NCBI GenBank assembly: GCA_947579605.1
Contig: OX388312.1
Coordinates: 2,728,001-2,792,000 of the forward strand
Length of the DNA: 64,000 nt
Source of the DNA: Athripsodes cinereus
Lineage: Eukaryota > Arthropoda > Insecta > Trichoptera > Leptoceridae
Direction: 5' to 3'
The notes beneath the pieces are model-generated. The model had not been told where the DNA came from, ran no database searches, and saw only the letters and a list, made by a program, of their open reading frames with translations. The number at the start of each line of letters is the position of its first letter. The first letter of the stretch is position 1. The translations under genes were made by a program, and so were the position numbers. Below, one piece after another: positions 53,825 through 64,000 of the stretch.

Positions 53825-55105
53825 ATATTGTTAGCATTTATTTTATTAATATTTTATTTATTCGCGATCCACAGTACACTACAGACAAAATAAACACAAT
53901 TACACAAGACAGTCGTGTGATGTCACGTTTCCCTACTCTTAACTGCGTTGTTGTTATATTACCATAGATTCCTATCTCAAGATAGAGCTATGTGACGTCA
54001 CAGAACCTGTTATCCATCATGTCGCATTTTAATTACTGTCATTTTTTTATTTATTTACTTTACTCTACTTTTCGCGTGCGTTGATGAGTAGGTAAATCTT
54101 CACCCGTGTGGGCTGCATGCTGCATCGTATCCTATAAAGTCTTGGCTCTAGCGCTGACAGCTAGTTAACCAACTTTTTTTATTCATTCATTACTGTACAT
54201 TGACTACAAACAATTTTATAATAAAACACATTCATATTAAGTTCATTAAAAAAAATTACGTTTTTTTTTATATAGAATTATGGCATTGCGTCCCTTATGG
54301 AGCGATTTGTGCAGTTCAATTTTTTTAAGAAGGAATTGTATCATGTGAAGCGTTTTTATTCTTATAAATGAAATAATTTTTCAAGTTATGACTAGTATAA
54401 TATTTATTTTTTATGCTATCAATCTACCTTATTCAATAACTTCCACTACAATACCTCACCACTGCATCTAGCAAATTGATAATTGCATGATATTCATAAA
54501 TAATGTGATATACAATTTATTTTAAAATTCAATTGAAAATCCGCGCCCGATGGTTACTTTTACCAATAGCAAACAATATCACACAAGAAAATTCATCTAA
54601 CATAGTAATAATAATAATCATATCCCCAAAACATCTAAGTACATTTTATATATTCACCCACACACACACACACTAACACAAACAATAACAATCATAAAAT
54701 CACAAAATCTACAAACGCACTCCATTCATGTCCAAATAACCATTCAAAATACGTACCAAGCAGATAAACTTATTCAAATATTTCAAATTATTAAAATATA
54801 AATAATTAAAAACACTTATATTTTCACTATATTTATTTAAACTCTTTTTAATATGAATTTTCACAGTGTAAACACAAACACCCTCCAACAATTAAAATAT
54901 AAATACATCGTATTTGTGTATCTGTATGTATGTGTGTATATAATAACTAAGAATAATTTTGGTATATAAGTTACTGTGATGTAGCCTAAAAGTAAGAAAC
55001 AATACTGCCTAATTCTTGTTTGTTGGTCATACATATTATCATACACAGTATAATGTAATATTATTATTTAAGTAGATATACATTTTATAACCTATACTAA
55101 GGAAA
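53825..55105. other. No gene; small repeats
   Basis: A GTGATGTCAC motif at about 53,917 and TGTGACGTCACA at about 53,991 are inverted and may mark a small element. An (AC)n run is at 54,658-54,676. No gene. Confidence 0.4.
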
Positions 55106-55112
55106 TACATTT

Positions 55113-55593
55113 GTAAAGGGTCGTTCACATACGTTCACTTTCAGTGATCACTCCGGATGATCCTCCAAGATGAACAAGTGTGAACGGACGTTTCATCGCT
55201 AGTGATCACTAGCGATGACGGAGGAAAGAGATTACCACTCGTCATAATTTTGATGAAAGGTCCTTTCACTGAAACGACCATAAACAAGTTTCATCTTATT
55301 ATTTGTTTTATTCTCTATGAATTTGTATTGAATGTCAGAATCATGTACAAAATTATTATGTAGTCGAGAGCTATATTAATTTATTTTAAGTGTTATTTTT
55401 CATTTTTGAATTTGTTTAATTATTTTTATACGAAAATACGTCAAACTACATACAATATGAGTGAGAAAGTAGACATGGCAGTGAAAGCATAGGATGAACA
55501 AATGTGAACAGACGTGTTCACTTTCGATGAACAGGTTTGACCCTGACACTCTGGATGATCATCCAAAGTGAAGCAATGTGAATGCTACTTTAC
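55113..55593. mobile_element. Probable non-autonomous TIR element, ~480 bp
   Basis: GTAAAG, then TTCACAT, TTCACTTT and GGATGATC on the left recur in reverse complement on the right (GATGATCATCC, AAGTGAA, ATGTGAA, CTTTAC). The TIRs are imperfect over about 70 bp. No coding frame or certain target duplication. Confidence 0.6.
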
Positions 55594-55599
55594 TCACTG

Positions 55600-56040
55600 T
55601 AATAATATGTTTATAACTGCTAATAGAGAAAGTACGTAGCCACCAGTGTAGAACAAACGTCCAGAGAAAATGATTAATGATCAATTTACATCGAAACATT
55701 TAACTTATAAATACCATGAAGTGGTGAATTCTGACAGGACATGGCTTTAGTTCAACATATGCGTATTTTTATCAATTAAAACATATTGTCTCTGATTTTG
55801 TATGTATGTTGATTGATTGAATGAAGTATTATTATTCTGTCTTCTTAACTCTCACTTTTATCCCATTTATTTGGGATCTTATCATTGATGTTGTCACAGT
55901 TCGATTTCTTTCTTAAACTTTCAATTGAACATTCAAAAACTTTTTGCTGCCCTGATTTGCATTGAATGTTTCTCAATTGAAGAACCTATATTATTGTAAC
56001 AGTAAAAATGGTGGCATTGTTGAACGTTGTCCATGGGCAT
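55600..56040. other. No gene seen
   Basis: AT-rich; no landmark. Confidence 0.4.
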
Positions 56041-56043
56041 CGA

Positions 56044-56135
56044 AAGTGATCATTTAAGCCAGCCTATAGCCAATTCGTAAGCGTTAGGATACTACCTTTC
56101 TCACTTCATTCGATTGGATTTAGCACAATGTTACA
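56044..56135. mobile_element. Truncated hairpin MITE (relative of 14,980)
   Basis: TTTAAGCCAGCCTATAGCCA, ATTCGTAAGCGTT and GCACAATGTTACA match the reverse complement of the copy at 14,980-15,111. Similarity continues for some bases past the end (TGTAAAC), so the unit may be larger. Confidence 0.65.
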
Positions 56136-56139
56136 TTTT

Positions 56140-56785
56140 GTAAACGTGGTTCACTAATCGAGATGTCTGGTCTATCATTGAAGTCAGATTTATAGACAAT
56201 CGTTCTGTGATAGATTTTGTACTCTGAATAATTGGGTAAATATAACACATCATTTTATTTTTAAATATACAAGTATCTTTCAGAATCTGCAGTTCTCAGA
56301 ACGACACAAACACAAATTACTAAGTCTTGCAATGCTCCATCCTTCATTTGATAACATCTTCATGTACGTAGTGTCCTCACCACCACACCTATGAATAGGT
56401 TGTTTGGTATGTTAGTGACTCCGGACTCCGGTTTAAGGTTCAGTTAAAGTTTCATTCTCCAATCCATCTTGTGATACTTTGTCTAACTTACAACCTTCCG
56501 AAAACTAATACCTACATTTAAATTATACGAACGGGCGACATTTGACATCGTACGGGCGACAATACGAATCACTTATATTTCTTACAAATTTGTAAATCCA
56601 GATATGGAAATGGAATCACTTTTTTAAGTTTATAAATGTTTTAGTTAATCATAAAAAATTTAAACAAGTCTGTTCCAATTCATTGTAATTTTGTAATTAA
56701 TAGAAATTTATTTTACAAAAACCTCCATTAAAAGATAATATGAGAATGATTTTTTTTTCAAATCAACTGATAACATATATAATAT
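56140..56785. other. No gene seen
   Basis: AT-rich; GGGCGACATTTGACATCG and CGGGCGACAATACG near 56,530 form a short local duplication. Confidence 0.4.
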
Positions 56786-56790
56786 CTAAG

Positions 56791-57045
56791 CCGTAGAGCA
56801 CCTGGCAAAGAATTGGTCTTCCACACTTTTCCACAAGTTTTCATATGACCTGTAGAAGGCAGATGTACAAAAAAATAAAGACATTTTAAAACTCAAACTC
56901 AGTGATGTGGTTTGCTACCCATCCTGAATGTCTTAACCTTTTCTTGACACGGAGAGGACAACTTACATGTTTGTTACAGGCGGCTGGTCTGTTGGCTGCC
57001 CCACTTTTGGGATGTGCCGTGATGGTGTACTGGTAGTAGTAGTAG
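56791..57045 (+). repeat. Family A repeat, full length
   Basis: GCCGTAGAGCACCTGGCAAA to GGATGTGCCGTGATGGTG and (TAG)n tail. Complete and in sense. Confidence 0.9.
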
Positions 57046-57195
57046 AATAATATTTATAGCATGGTATACCTGCCTATAATACCATGCACCATATTTGTTA
57101 TATTTATTTTAGTAAAAAATAGTGAAAAAAAAAACAAATTTGTTTTTTATTAATTTGGTTCTGCAGAAAATAAAATTTGTTTATTCATACAGCAA

Positions 57196-57275
57196 GAAAT
57201 ATTCCACAAGCGATGTAGCCCGCGAATGAAAAAACATGCAGGTTGTCCTCTATGCGCCAATAAGATTTAAAAAAA
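57196..57275 (-). repeat. Family A fragment
   Basis: ATATTCCACAAGCGATGTAG, AACATGCAGGTTGTCCTC. Confidence 0.6.
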
Positions 57276-57299
57276 AGTATTTTAATCACTTACGATATT

Positions 57300-57900
57300 A
57301 CTTAAGTGACCATCGCCCTTTAAAAAAAAATTGTCGCCCGTTAAATTCAAATCATCACCCTAATATTCTTGTAACTGTGTATCATCCATTAGTAAGGTTT
57401 GTTCCTTAGGTTTAGTATAAACTTTTCTAAAGAAACTACCACCCTTAACTATGTATCTACCTATTAGATAAATAAGGAATAAGGGTAATATGAGGGGGGA
57501 GGGGGGAAGGTGTTTTGTATCAATTTACAACTTTATAATTATTATTATTATAATCGGACATTATGTGTTATAAACATATCAGCATCATCATCCCCCAATA
57601 GTAAATACTACACCCCATCAGTTCCACCAAGAACATCATAACTTCATTAAACATAGATCCAACCTCAAACTTCTTTATGTTTATATGAATTATAACTCTT
57701 TTTTATTAAAGATTTTTATGTTTTTTTCTTGCTGGTCTTCTAAGATGGAAGTCCTTTAGTTAGATGGTATTATTTTTAGATAACAGAGAATTTTCGATTT
57801 CCAAAAACAGTAAAATTGAAATTTCACAATCAAAGAGAACAAGACGAAAAATCACAATAATATTTAAATTAAATCAAACACTGTTTCATTCCATTATGAG
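57300..57900. other. No gene seen
   Basis: CATCGCCCTTTAAA and TTGTCGCCCGTTAAA form a short local repeat near 57,309-57,340; the rest is AT-rich. Confidence 0.4.
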
Positions 57901-57907
57901 ATTTTTT

Positions 57908-58250
57908 TTATTACTACTATACTACTACGAAATTATAGTATATCCCACAAGTGGGGTAGCCAGCGGACCAACTCCGTGTAATAAACCGAAAGATTATTCT
58001 GCACGTCTCAATAAAAAAAATAAGAATTTCAAGATGGGTTACATGCCTCATCGTCCAGTTTTAAGATGATAATTGAATTCTAGATGTTAATTGTCTTATA
58101 CGTGAGGTTTTAACACCTCCCTTTTACAAGATACCTACTCTATTACAGTGCCTTTTTCGGGGGACTTATTCAAATATCTGTATTTTTCTGGACTCGTCAA
58201 AACTAACAAAAAATGTGGAAGACCAATAAGTCTCGTAAAGAATATTTTCC
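57908..58250 (-). repeat. Family A repeat, diverged subfamily with insertion
   Basis: TACTACTATACTACTACG tail, CCCACAAGTGGGGTAGCC, variant centre (AGATGTTAATTGTCTTATAC). About 50 bp of extra sequence precedes the 5' head (AAAATGTGGAAGACCAATAA). Confidence 0.75.
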
Positions 58251-58259
58251 GGGGACTTT

Positions 58260-58840
58260 ATGGAATAAAATATAAAAACATAATTTTAGTAAACAAACCT
58301 TGCATTTCTAGGTTACATTAAAACCGTAGGGAGAAAAAAATATATTCGTAAATAACATCACGGTTTCACTTGAATTTCTGAACCGTTACAAAGAAAAATA
58401 ATTTCTATGTATAAAAATCGACATTTTCTGTATTCCAGTCATCAACCTTCATGTATAGACTAGAAATTCAACGGAATTATTAGTACTGCGGCCAATCAAA
58501 TTCTGGGACCAAAATATTTACATATCAATCAGTCTGAAACAAGCGTTGGTTCAAATTTCTACATGAATTCATATCTCCCTCGTTGTAGATGAGTTTAAAA
58601 AAGTATGTTTCTGTTGATACGAAATCTATTGATGATCCATATTTTAGAACTACACCTTTTATGTAACTCTTATGATCATTTCGTGTTTATAATAATTTAT
58701 AAAACATGTTTTTTTTATTGTAAGGGTTATTTTAATACTTTTTCAGGTATAAAGGATGCTCAATACTTCAGCGTTCCCAAGTAGGAAAGAAACCATTAGT
58801 GCCTTTATCAATAATATTATGTAATATATTTTATAACTCC
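58260..58840. other. No gene seen
   Basis: AT-rich; no landmark. Confidence 0.45.
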
Positions 58841-58842
58841 GT

Positions 58843-59055
58843 GGAGCACCCGGCAAAAAATTGGTCTTCTACTCTTTTCCGTAAGTTTTCGAGTGTCCTG
58901 TTAAAGACAGGTATTCGAAAAATTAAAACATTTTACATATTAAATTCAGCGATGAGGTTTACCACCCATCCTGAATCCTATTATATGTGGCTGATTTGCT
59001 GGCCACCCCACTTGAGGGATAATATGCCGTAATTGTATAGTATAGTAGTAGTACC
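58843..59055 (+). repeat. Family A repeat
   Basis: CGTGGAGCACCCGGCAAAAA head, TTTACCACCCATCCTGAAT, CTGGCCACCCCACTTGAGG and TAGTAGTAG tail; the CACGGAGAGGAC segment is deleted. Confidence 0.85.
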
Positions 59056-59059
59056 TAAT

Positions 59060-59510
59060 AGGTAATTATTATATAGAAGTAGAAAATTTGGAACATGCTC
59101 TCTCTCTAATGTATTACTATGTAATCTATACATTATAGGTCGATGGTTCCATTGAGTATATGAGCATTGGGTACTTCTTGAAATAATAAGAAAAATGGGA
59201 TGAAGAAAAATTGAATGAAATAAAGAAGAAAAAAACGCGGAACAAAGGATGAAATTTCTGAGAAATATTTTCATTTATAAGGCCCAATCCAAACTACATA
59301 ATATACGAGTATAAGGTTTGTGTTGCATTTTTCAATGGTTCCTTTTATTTGCATGGGAGGAAATGAATATTCATATAATTAGGTATATTATATTATATAT
59401 AAAAAGTTATAAACCGATATAATGCTTTTGTTGAATTTCCGGGATCGAATAATATGTAAATATATATTATGTATAATGACAAACTTGGATTTAAGTATCC
59501 ATCTATCAAT
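59060..59510. other. No gene seen
   Basis: AT-rich; no supportable feature. Confidence 0.4.
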
Positions 59511-59512
59511 AG

Positions 59513-59693
59513 GTACCATCACAGTGTCTCTCAAATGTGGAGTAGCCAGCAACTAACATCATATAATGAACACACAGGTTACCCTCTTTGTCTCAGAAAA
59601 AAATGAGATTCGAAATGGTATATATTAAAGACGTTAATGTCTTATTTGTGATAGTTGTCGAATACCAGCCTTTTACATTAAACTCGATGAAGA
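59513..59693 (-). repeat. Family A repeat, diverged subfamily
   Basis: TACCATCACAGTGTCTC, GGAGTAGCCAGCAACTAAC, GTTACCCTCTTTGTCTCAG. Confidence 0.65.
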
Positions 59694-60045
59694 ATAAATC
59701 GATCCTCGACTAGTCGAATACTAAAACGTCGTAGTGCTACAGCGGAATAAGAAAGAAAATAAAAATAATAATTTGGAATTCCCTTTTGGGATAAGAAAAT
59801 AAATCTACTCCTACTGTATGTATGTGTGTATGTAGTTATTATTAGGTAGGTATATAAGACCATCATTTTGAGAAAGTATTCGGAGGTCGGGGGTCGATTT
59901 TGGACCGATTCGTTTGCCCAACAACGAGGGAGTATATACTTATTATTTTCTTCTACTGATTTTAAACCCGGCTTTGTATAGAGATATTCATTAAACTGAC
60001 AACATTAAAGAAAGTTAGTACGAGAAAACAAATGAATGTCAATTT

Positions 60046-60297
60046 ATACCATCATGGCATAACCAACAAGCGGGGTAGCCAGGGGAAAAACTTCAAGGAA
60101 TAAAATATAGGTTGTTCTCTCTGTACCTAAAAAAAATATAAACATTCGGGTGGCGTGCCTCATTGTCGAATTGTAGATGTTAATTTATTGTCAGATACAT
60201 TAGGTTTTACGAACACCTCATTTTACAGGACGATCGAAAACGTACAGAAAAGAATAATTATATTAGATGTCTGTTCTTTACCGGTGACTCCGTAGGA
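60046..60297 (-). repeat. Family A repeat, diverged subfamily
   Basis: TATACCATCATGGCATAACC, AGCGGGGTAGCCAGG, AACGTACAGAAAAGAATAAT and CTTTACCGGTGACTCCG head. Confidence 0.75.
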
Positions 60298-60299
60298 TG

Positions 60300-60860
60300 G
60301 GCAAAAAAATGTATCAGTTTTTTTTTATAAATTTTGTAAGCAACTCAAGTTAAAAAAGCTATTTTTTTTTTAAATGTTTATTATTATTAATTTTAATGTT
60401 AAAATAAGAGCTTTTATATAACTTGACAAAAAAAATTAGATAGATTTATTAGTTTCCGAATTGGACCACCGACTTAAGTTTTACAAAATAGAGATTAATG
60501 CAATAAAAACTACAGGTAGAATTAGAAATTTTTGCGATGATTGGTGAAAAAGGTTGCCGAAAAACCGATGATAACGTTTCGAAATTTTGTTCGAAAAGTA
60601 GGTATATCCCGTACCCGAAATCTATTTTTTTTTATTTTATTTTATTTTTACAATATTAAAGAATCAAACAGTCATAACATAACATGTTAACAAGTAATAC
60701 ACTCAACATGTGGACCAGCAAAGATTCCACTCTTACCAGAAATGTCTTAGTCTTGAGAAAAAAAGCAAAAATTAATTTTTTTTTTAAAAAGTCAAATTTT
60801 TTTAATTAATTAAATTTTTTAAAATAAAATCACCAATCCAGTATGAGTTACATTACAAAG
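60300..60860. other. No gene seen
   Basis: T-rich runs and short AT repeats; the right part is probably the 3' UTR of the LINE fragment at 60,995. Confidence 0.4.
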
Positions 60861-60994
60861 CCCAATTAAACACACAGCCAATATCCAATGTCCCAAGGTT
60901 GCTATGATCGAGAGAGCCATGCATTCAAGCACACCCATCCACTCCCCGCTCAAATATAAGTGATCCTATATTGCCAAACAGTGAGAGACCGAGA

Positions 60995-61335
60995 TCAGTC
61001 CACGGGGACCGCTGATGACAACAAGGCCCCAGACACTCCCGCTCTAAAGTCTTGCTTATTCATGACGAGTATGTCAAGGTTTTGAAAGAATGAATCATAA
61101 ACAGAATAAGAGCGTCTTAAAAAAGAATTCTGCACATAGTTGGTGGTACACAGTGGAAATTTGAACAAATGATGGAACCGCGGGCTTCGCGTCGGACAAT
61201 TAAATGGTATATTCTGTACTAGACCAATCGAATCGACCTCGTTATTCAGCAACTTATACAGATACATCATATCACCTACAGTTCTACGATTTTCAAGGGT
61301 CGAAATGTTGGTAATCTTCTCCACCAACACGACAC
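60995..61335 (-). pseudogene. Jockey/CR1-type LINE, C-terminal fragment
   Basis: In sense: LENRRTVGDMMYLYKLLNNE, RSPRFHHLFKFPLCTTNYVQ and NSFLRRSYSVYDSFFQN. This is the R-R-x-x-x-D, H-K/YKLL-N and T-N-Y-x-x-N-S block of the post-RT domain. Followed by a stop and a C-rich 3' UTR (to about 60,860). Confidence 0.8.
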
Positions 61336-61439
61336 AAACAAATTGTTAACTATGAGGATGTTTGTATATTCTTTAGATATGCTAACCCATCTATAGGAAA
61401 TACTATGACGCTATGAATGAGTATACATAGTCTTCAAAA

Positions 61440-61690
61440 TGTCTTCAGAATTCTATATAAAATATTAATATAATGTAATTAAGTAGTAGGTACCCAATTA
61501 TATATAAATAACCCTCCTTTACACGAGACTTGTCTCTATAAGGAGGATGTTTAGATTTAAGTTTTATCAAATAGTCTATGTATTGTAATGTTGTTGTTTA
61601 TTGTTAAATAATTGTTAAATATTGTTAAATATTGTTTAAATTAAAAATAAATTAAAAATTGTTAAATAAAATAAATAAAAAAATAAATAA
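61440..61690 (+). repeat. CR1/Jockey-type LINE 3' UTR with conserved hairpin
   Basis: The hairpin at 61,513-61,546 has outer stem CCTCCTT/AAGGAGG and inner CACGAGACTTGTCTC. The tail is a degenerate TTAAATA/AAATAAAT array. No RT sequence is attached. Confidence 0.65.
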
Positions 61691-62024
61691 ATATTTACCC
61701 GAAACTTCTTCATTAGGTTCGAGTTCGAATAAACAGCATGTGTTTGTCTTGTAATAGTTTTATTGGTATTTACAAATAAACATACCAACATATAAACGAA
61801 GCAAAATATTTATGGTGGATTATATTTTCTTTTGTTCAAAACGTTTTCAAAAATGTACATTGCGGATTAAAAATAAAAGTAACATGATCGAATGTGTATA
61901 TTACATACATAACTATTATTTCTTTGTTTCTTCTTTTGAACCAATATTTTATCATTTTCCAATATTTTTTTTCCATTTTTTTTTAAATGTATGTATGTAT
62001 GAATGTATGTAGTAATCTTCATGT

Positions 62025-62930
62025 ATGAAGACATTATTCCGATACTGTAAATATTTTGTTTATGCGGATGATACGGCTCTTGTGGTGTCACATCATGACG
62101 AAATGGAGGCTCGCAGGTTATTGCAGTACGACTACGATAGATTAGTTAGGTGGTCACATGACTATGGTTTAATTATCAACGCAAAAAAGACCAAACTAAT
62201 GCATGTCAGATCTCCAAGTATTGCGACGGCTGGTGTGGCACCGAAGATCGTTTCGCATGTGTGTATACATAAAAATGTTGAGCTCCCCATATCTTGTGAT
62301 TGTCCATGTCTTGATAATGTAAATAAATTTGTATATCTAGGTGTAACTATAGACGATAGATTTAAGTGGGATCAGCATGTAAATATTATTTGTAAGCGAT
62401 TAAGATCTATAGCATGTATGTTATTTAAGATAAAATATTTTGTACCTAGGTCCACACTTGTTACTGTGTACAAGTCTTTGGCAGAATCTTTAATCAGATA
62501 TGGTATTGGTAGCTGGGGCAATTGTACTAATTCTTATTTGAAAAGGGTAATGTTCGCACAAAAATCGATATTAAGACTTATAGTAAAAAAAGAAATTTGC
62601 AACGCGGCGCGAAATAATATTTCTCTGTATTTCAAAAAGTTTAATGTATTATCTGCTAGAGGCTTGTTTTGGCAGAGAGTTGTCCTTGACCAGTTTTCAA
62701 AAACCGAATATAAAGAAAAACCTCGACATATGCATCACACAAGATTTAAATTTAATGAAGGATATGTAGTCCCTAAATTCAATAATAAATACGGAAAAAG
62801 AACATTTGAATATAACGTGCCAAAAATACTTAATATGATGCCGGTATCTATTAAGAAATGCAAGAGTAAAAATATTGCAAAAAAATTAGTCAAGGAATGG
62901 TTAATAAAGTGTGGATTTATATATAACTAA
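62025..62930 (+). pseudogene. LINE reverse transcriptase, C-terminal half (CR1/Jockey-type)
   Basis: Begins at the catalytic motif C (FVYADDTALVVS) and runs uninterrupted to TAA at 62,928-62,930. It includes GLIINAKKTKLMHV, FVYLGVTIDDRFKWDQH, SLIRYGIGSWGNC and ends TFEYNVPKILNMMPVSIKKC with a basic terminus. The palm region before YADD is missing, so it cannot polymerise. The ATG at 62,025 is probably flank rather than the native start. Lack of stops suggests a moderately young truncated insertion. Confidence 0.85.
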
Positions 62931-63090
62931 TAATTATTTTTGTATATAGGTTAATGTCGTATTAGGTCAATATATGTATAAAGTATGTTATAAGAGAACA
63001 CGCCGACAAATCTTTTAGATTTGGCGTGACTCATTATCATAAGATGTATATATTTATTATTCAATGTACTATTTTCATTACATAAAAAAA
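62931..63090 (+). repeat. 3' UTR of the LINE fragment, with hairpin
   Basis: A bulged stem at 62,999-63,028 (CACGCC/GGCGTG and AAATCT/AGATTT) precedes an A-run at 63,086. This hairpin differs in design from the CACGAG type found in other tails. Confidence 0.6.
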
Positions 63091-63094
63091 AAAT

Positions 63095-63640
63095 GGAATG
63101 GCCTATAGTAGCGCTATTTTGTGTTCAAATTGTACCTACTGTTGGAATAATGAAAAACTGGAAAATAATATTCCATCACCCTTTTTTACATTTGACGTTC
63201 CTCTTATAATGCGAAGAAGAAACGAGATTCTTACAATCAAACCAATAATTGTGCAAATAATTTATTTATTTATTTATTTATTCAGATATTCACGGCCGAA
63301 GCCTTTTACGTGTAAAAAAAAATAGTATACATACAATACATGCATACAAAAAGTATTTTTCTTTTAAAAAAGACACAAAACAATTAATTAGACACAAAAC
63401 AAGAGTACAATTAAATAATAGAATAACGTTGACTCAATTTAAAAAAATTAAAAAAGAAATTGGGTCAAGAAATTAATTTCAAAAAATAATTTTAAAATTG
63501 AAATGATACAAATATTAAATGTCAAACAGAAAAACAAATGGTCAGTTAGTTAAAAAATCACAAATTAAGGTCAAATGATTACATATAATATATACAGCAA
63601 ATTATAAATACTAAAAATAAGAATTCAAATTATATACATG
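63095..63640. other. No gene; LINE tail sequence on the minus strand
   Basis: TTTATTTATTTATTTATTCA at 63,262 and AT-rich sequence to 63,640 are likely the tail and 3' UTR of the minus-strand LINE at the window edge. Confidence 0.45.
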
Positions 63641-63667
63641 GACTCATCTCACCAAAAATTATAAATA

Positions 63668-63964
63668 TTACAGAAAAAAAAACAAGTAAACTCTAAACCT
63701 CGGCCACCCATTGTCAGTTTGTGCACATAAAAATTTGATGATGTTAAAACTGTATTTGAGGAAACTGTCAGCAAAAACATCTGTGTTCTCACCAACCAGA
63801 TTACCAAGTCTATGAAGTCTGTTTATTGGATTATGGTACGTATAGTTCTTTCTAGTATAAGACTCGTGAAAAGTTACAGATTGTCTGGTATTTCTAAAAG
63901 AACGAACTTTTATTGAGTAAAGAACGCACTTAGGTAAGTACCTGTTTTTGCATCGCATTTTTTT
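63668..63964 (-). pseudogene. LINE C-terminal fragment at the window edge
   Basis: In sense: CKNRYLPKCVLYS, KVRSFRNTRQSVTFHESYTR and NPINRLHRLGNLV, the post-RT block with R-N-T/H-x-x-x-F and SP-x-NR. A stop interrupts this frame upstream at about 63,975, but an adjacent frame is open (LDPIIRGLEKN) to the edge, so a frameshift is likely. It continues beyond the window. Confidence 0.7.
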
Positions 63965-64000
63965 CTAATCCCCTAATGATGGGGTCGAGAGTGTCCGAAT

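Noticed and set aside
54010..54180. Possible exon around CTTCACCCGTGTGGGCTGC
   Set aside because: Short frame only, no clean splice signals, flanked by LINE tail scraps.

Overview
This window reads as insect nuclear DNA. It is AT-rich and almost free of long non-TE reading frames, with many short GTAGGTA/TACCTACC and ATAATATTAT runs and dense layers of non-LTR retrotransposons, SINEs and fold-back DNA elements. I cannot fix the order. Lepidoptera and Hemiptera both fit the transposon mix; the sequence alone does not decide. There is no prokaryotic, organellar or rDNA signature. Everything below rests on reading the sequence; no database search was possible.

Layout: (1) 1-8,300 is old repeat debris, with a fold-back element (1,625-2,482), a pair of inverted minisatellite arrays around a GC-rich core (3,215-4,196), LINE tails, and two short open frames behind good splice acceptors (2,514-2,679 and 8,049-8,198) that are the best host-exon candidates. 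(2) 8,384-12,523 (minus) is a nearly complete retrotransposon of the R2-like group (restriction-like endonuclease), with one in-frame stop. A 5'-truncated, almost identical copy lies at 36,301-37,052. (3) 16,661-18,159 (plus) and 27,013-28,955 (minus) are two 5'-truncated RTE-clade LINEs with target-site duplications, each nested in the tail of an older LINE. (4) 30,238-31,625 is an R1-like C-terminal fragment with its 3' UTR. (5) 37,060-38,668 (minus) is a CR1/Jockey-type RT fragment. (6) 39,600-64,000 is mostly SINE-like repeats, MITEs, palindromes and LINE C-terminal scraps, with a larger RT fragment at 62,025-62,930.

The commonest repeat, called family A below, is about 250 bp. In sense it starts CCGTGGAGCACCCGGCAAAG and ends with a motif like CCACTTGTGGGATATGCCG followed by a (TAG)n or (GATA)n tail. 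It occurs more than 20 times on both strands. Its 3' end resembles the 3' end of RTE fragments in the same window, which suggests a SINE moved by an RTE LINE.

The most notable unexplained signals are a 3'-UTR hairpin in four different LINE tails with compensatory stem changes, a 118-bp near-perfect palindrome (39,649-39,970) with a second inverted duplication, a 5'-end hairpin plus apparent lack of an early ATG in the R2-like element, and the two orphan exon-like frames. No complete host gene, tRNA gene, rRNA gene or CRISPR array was found.
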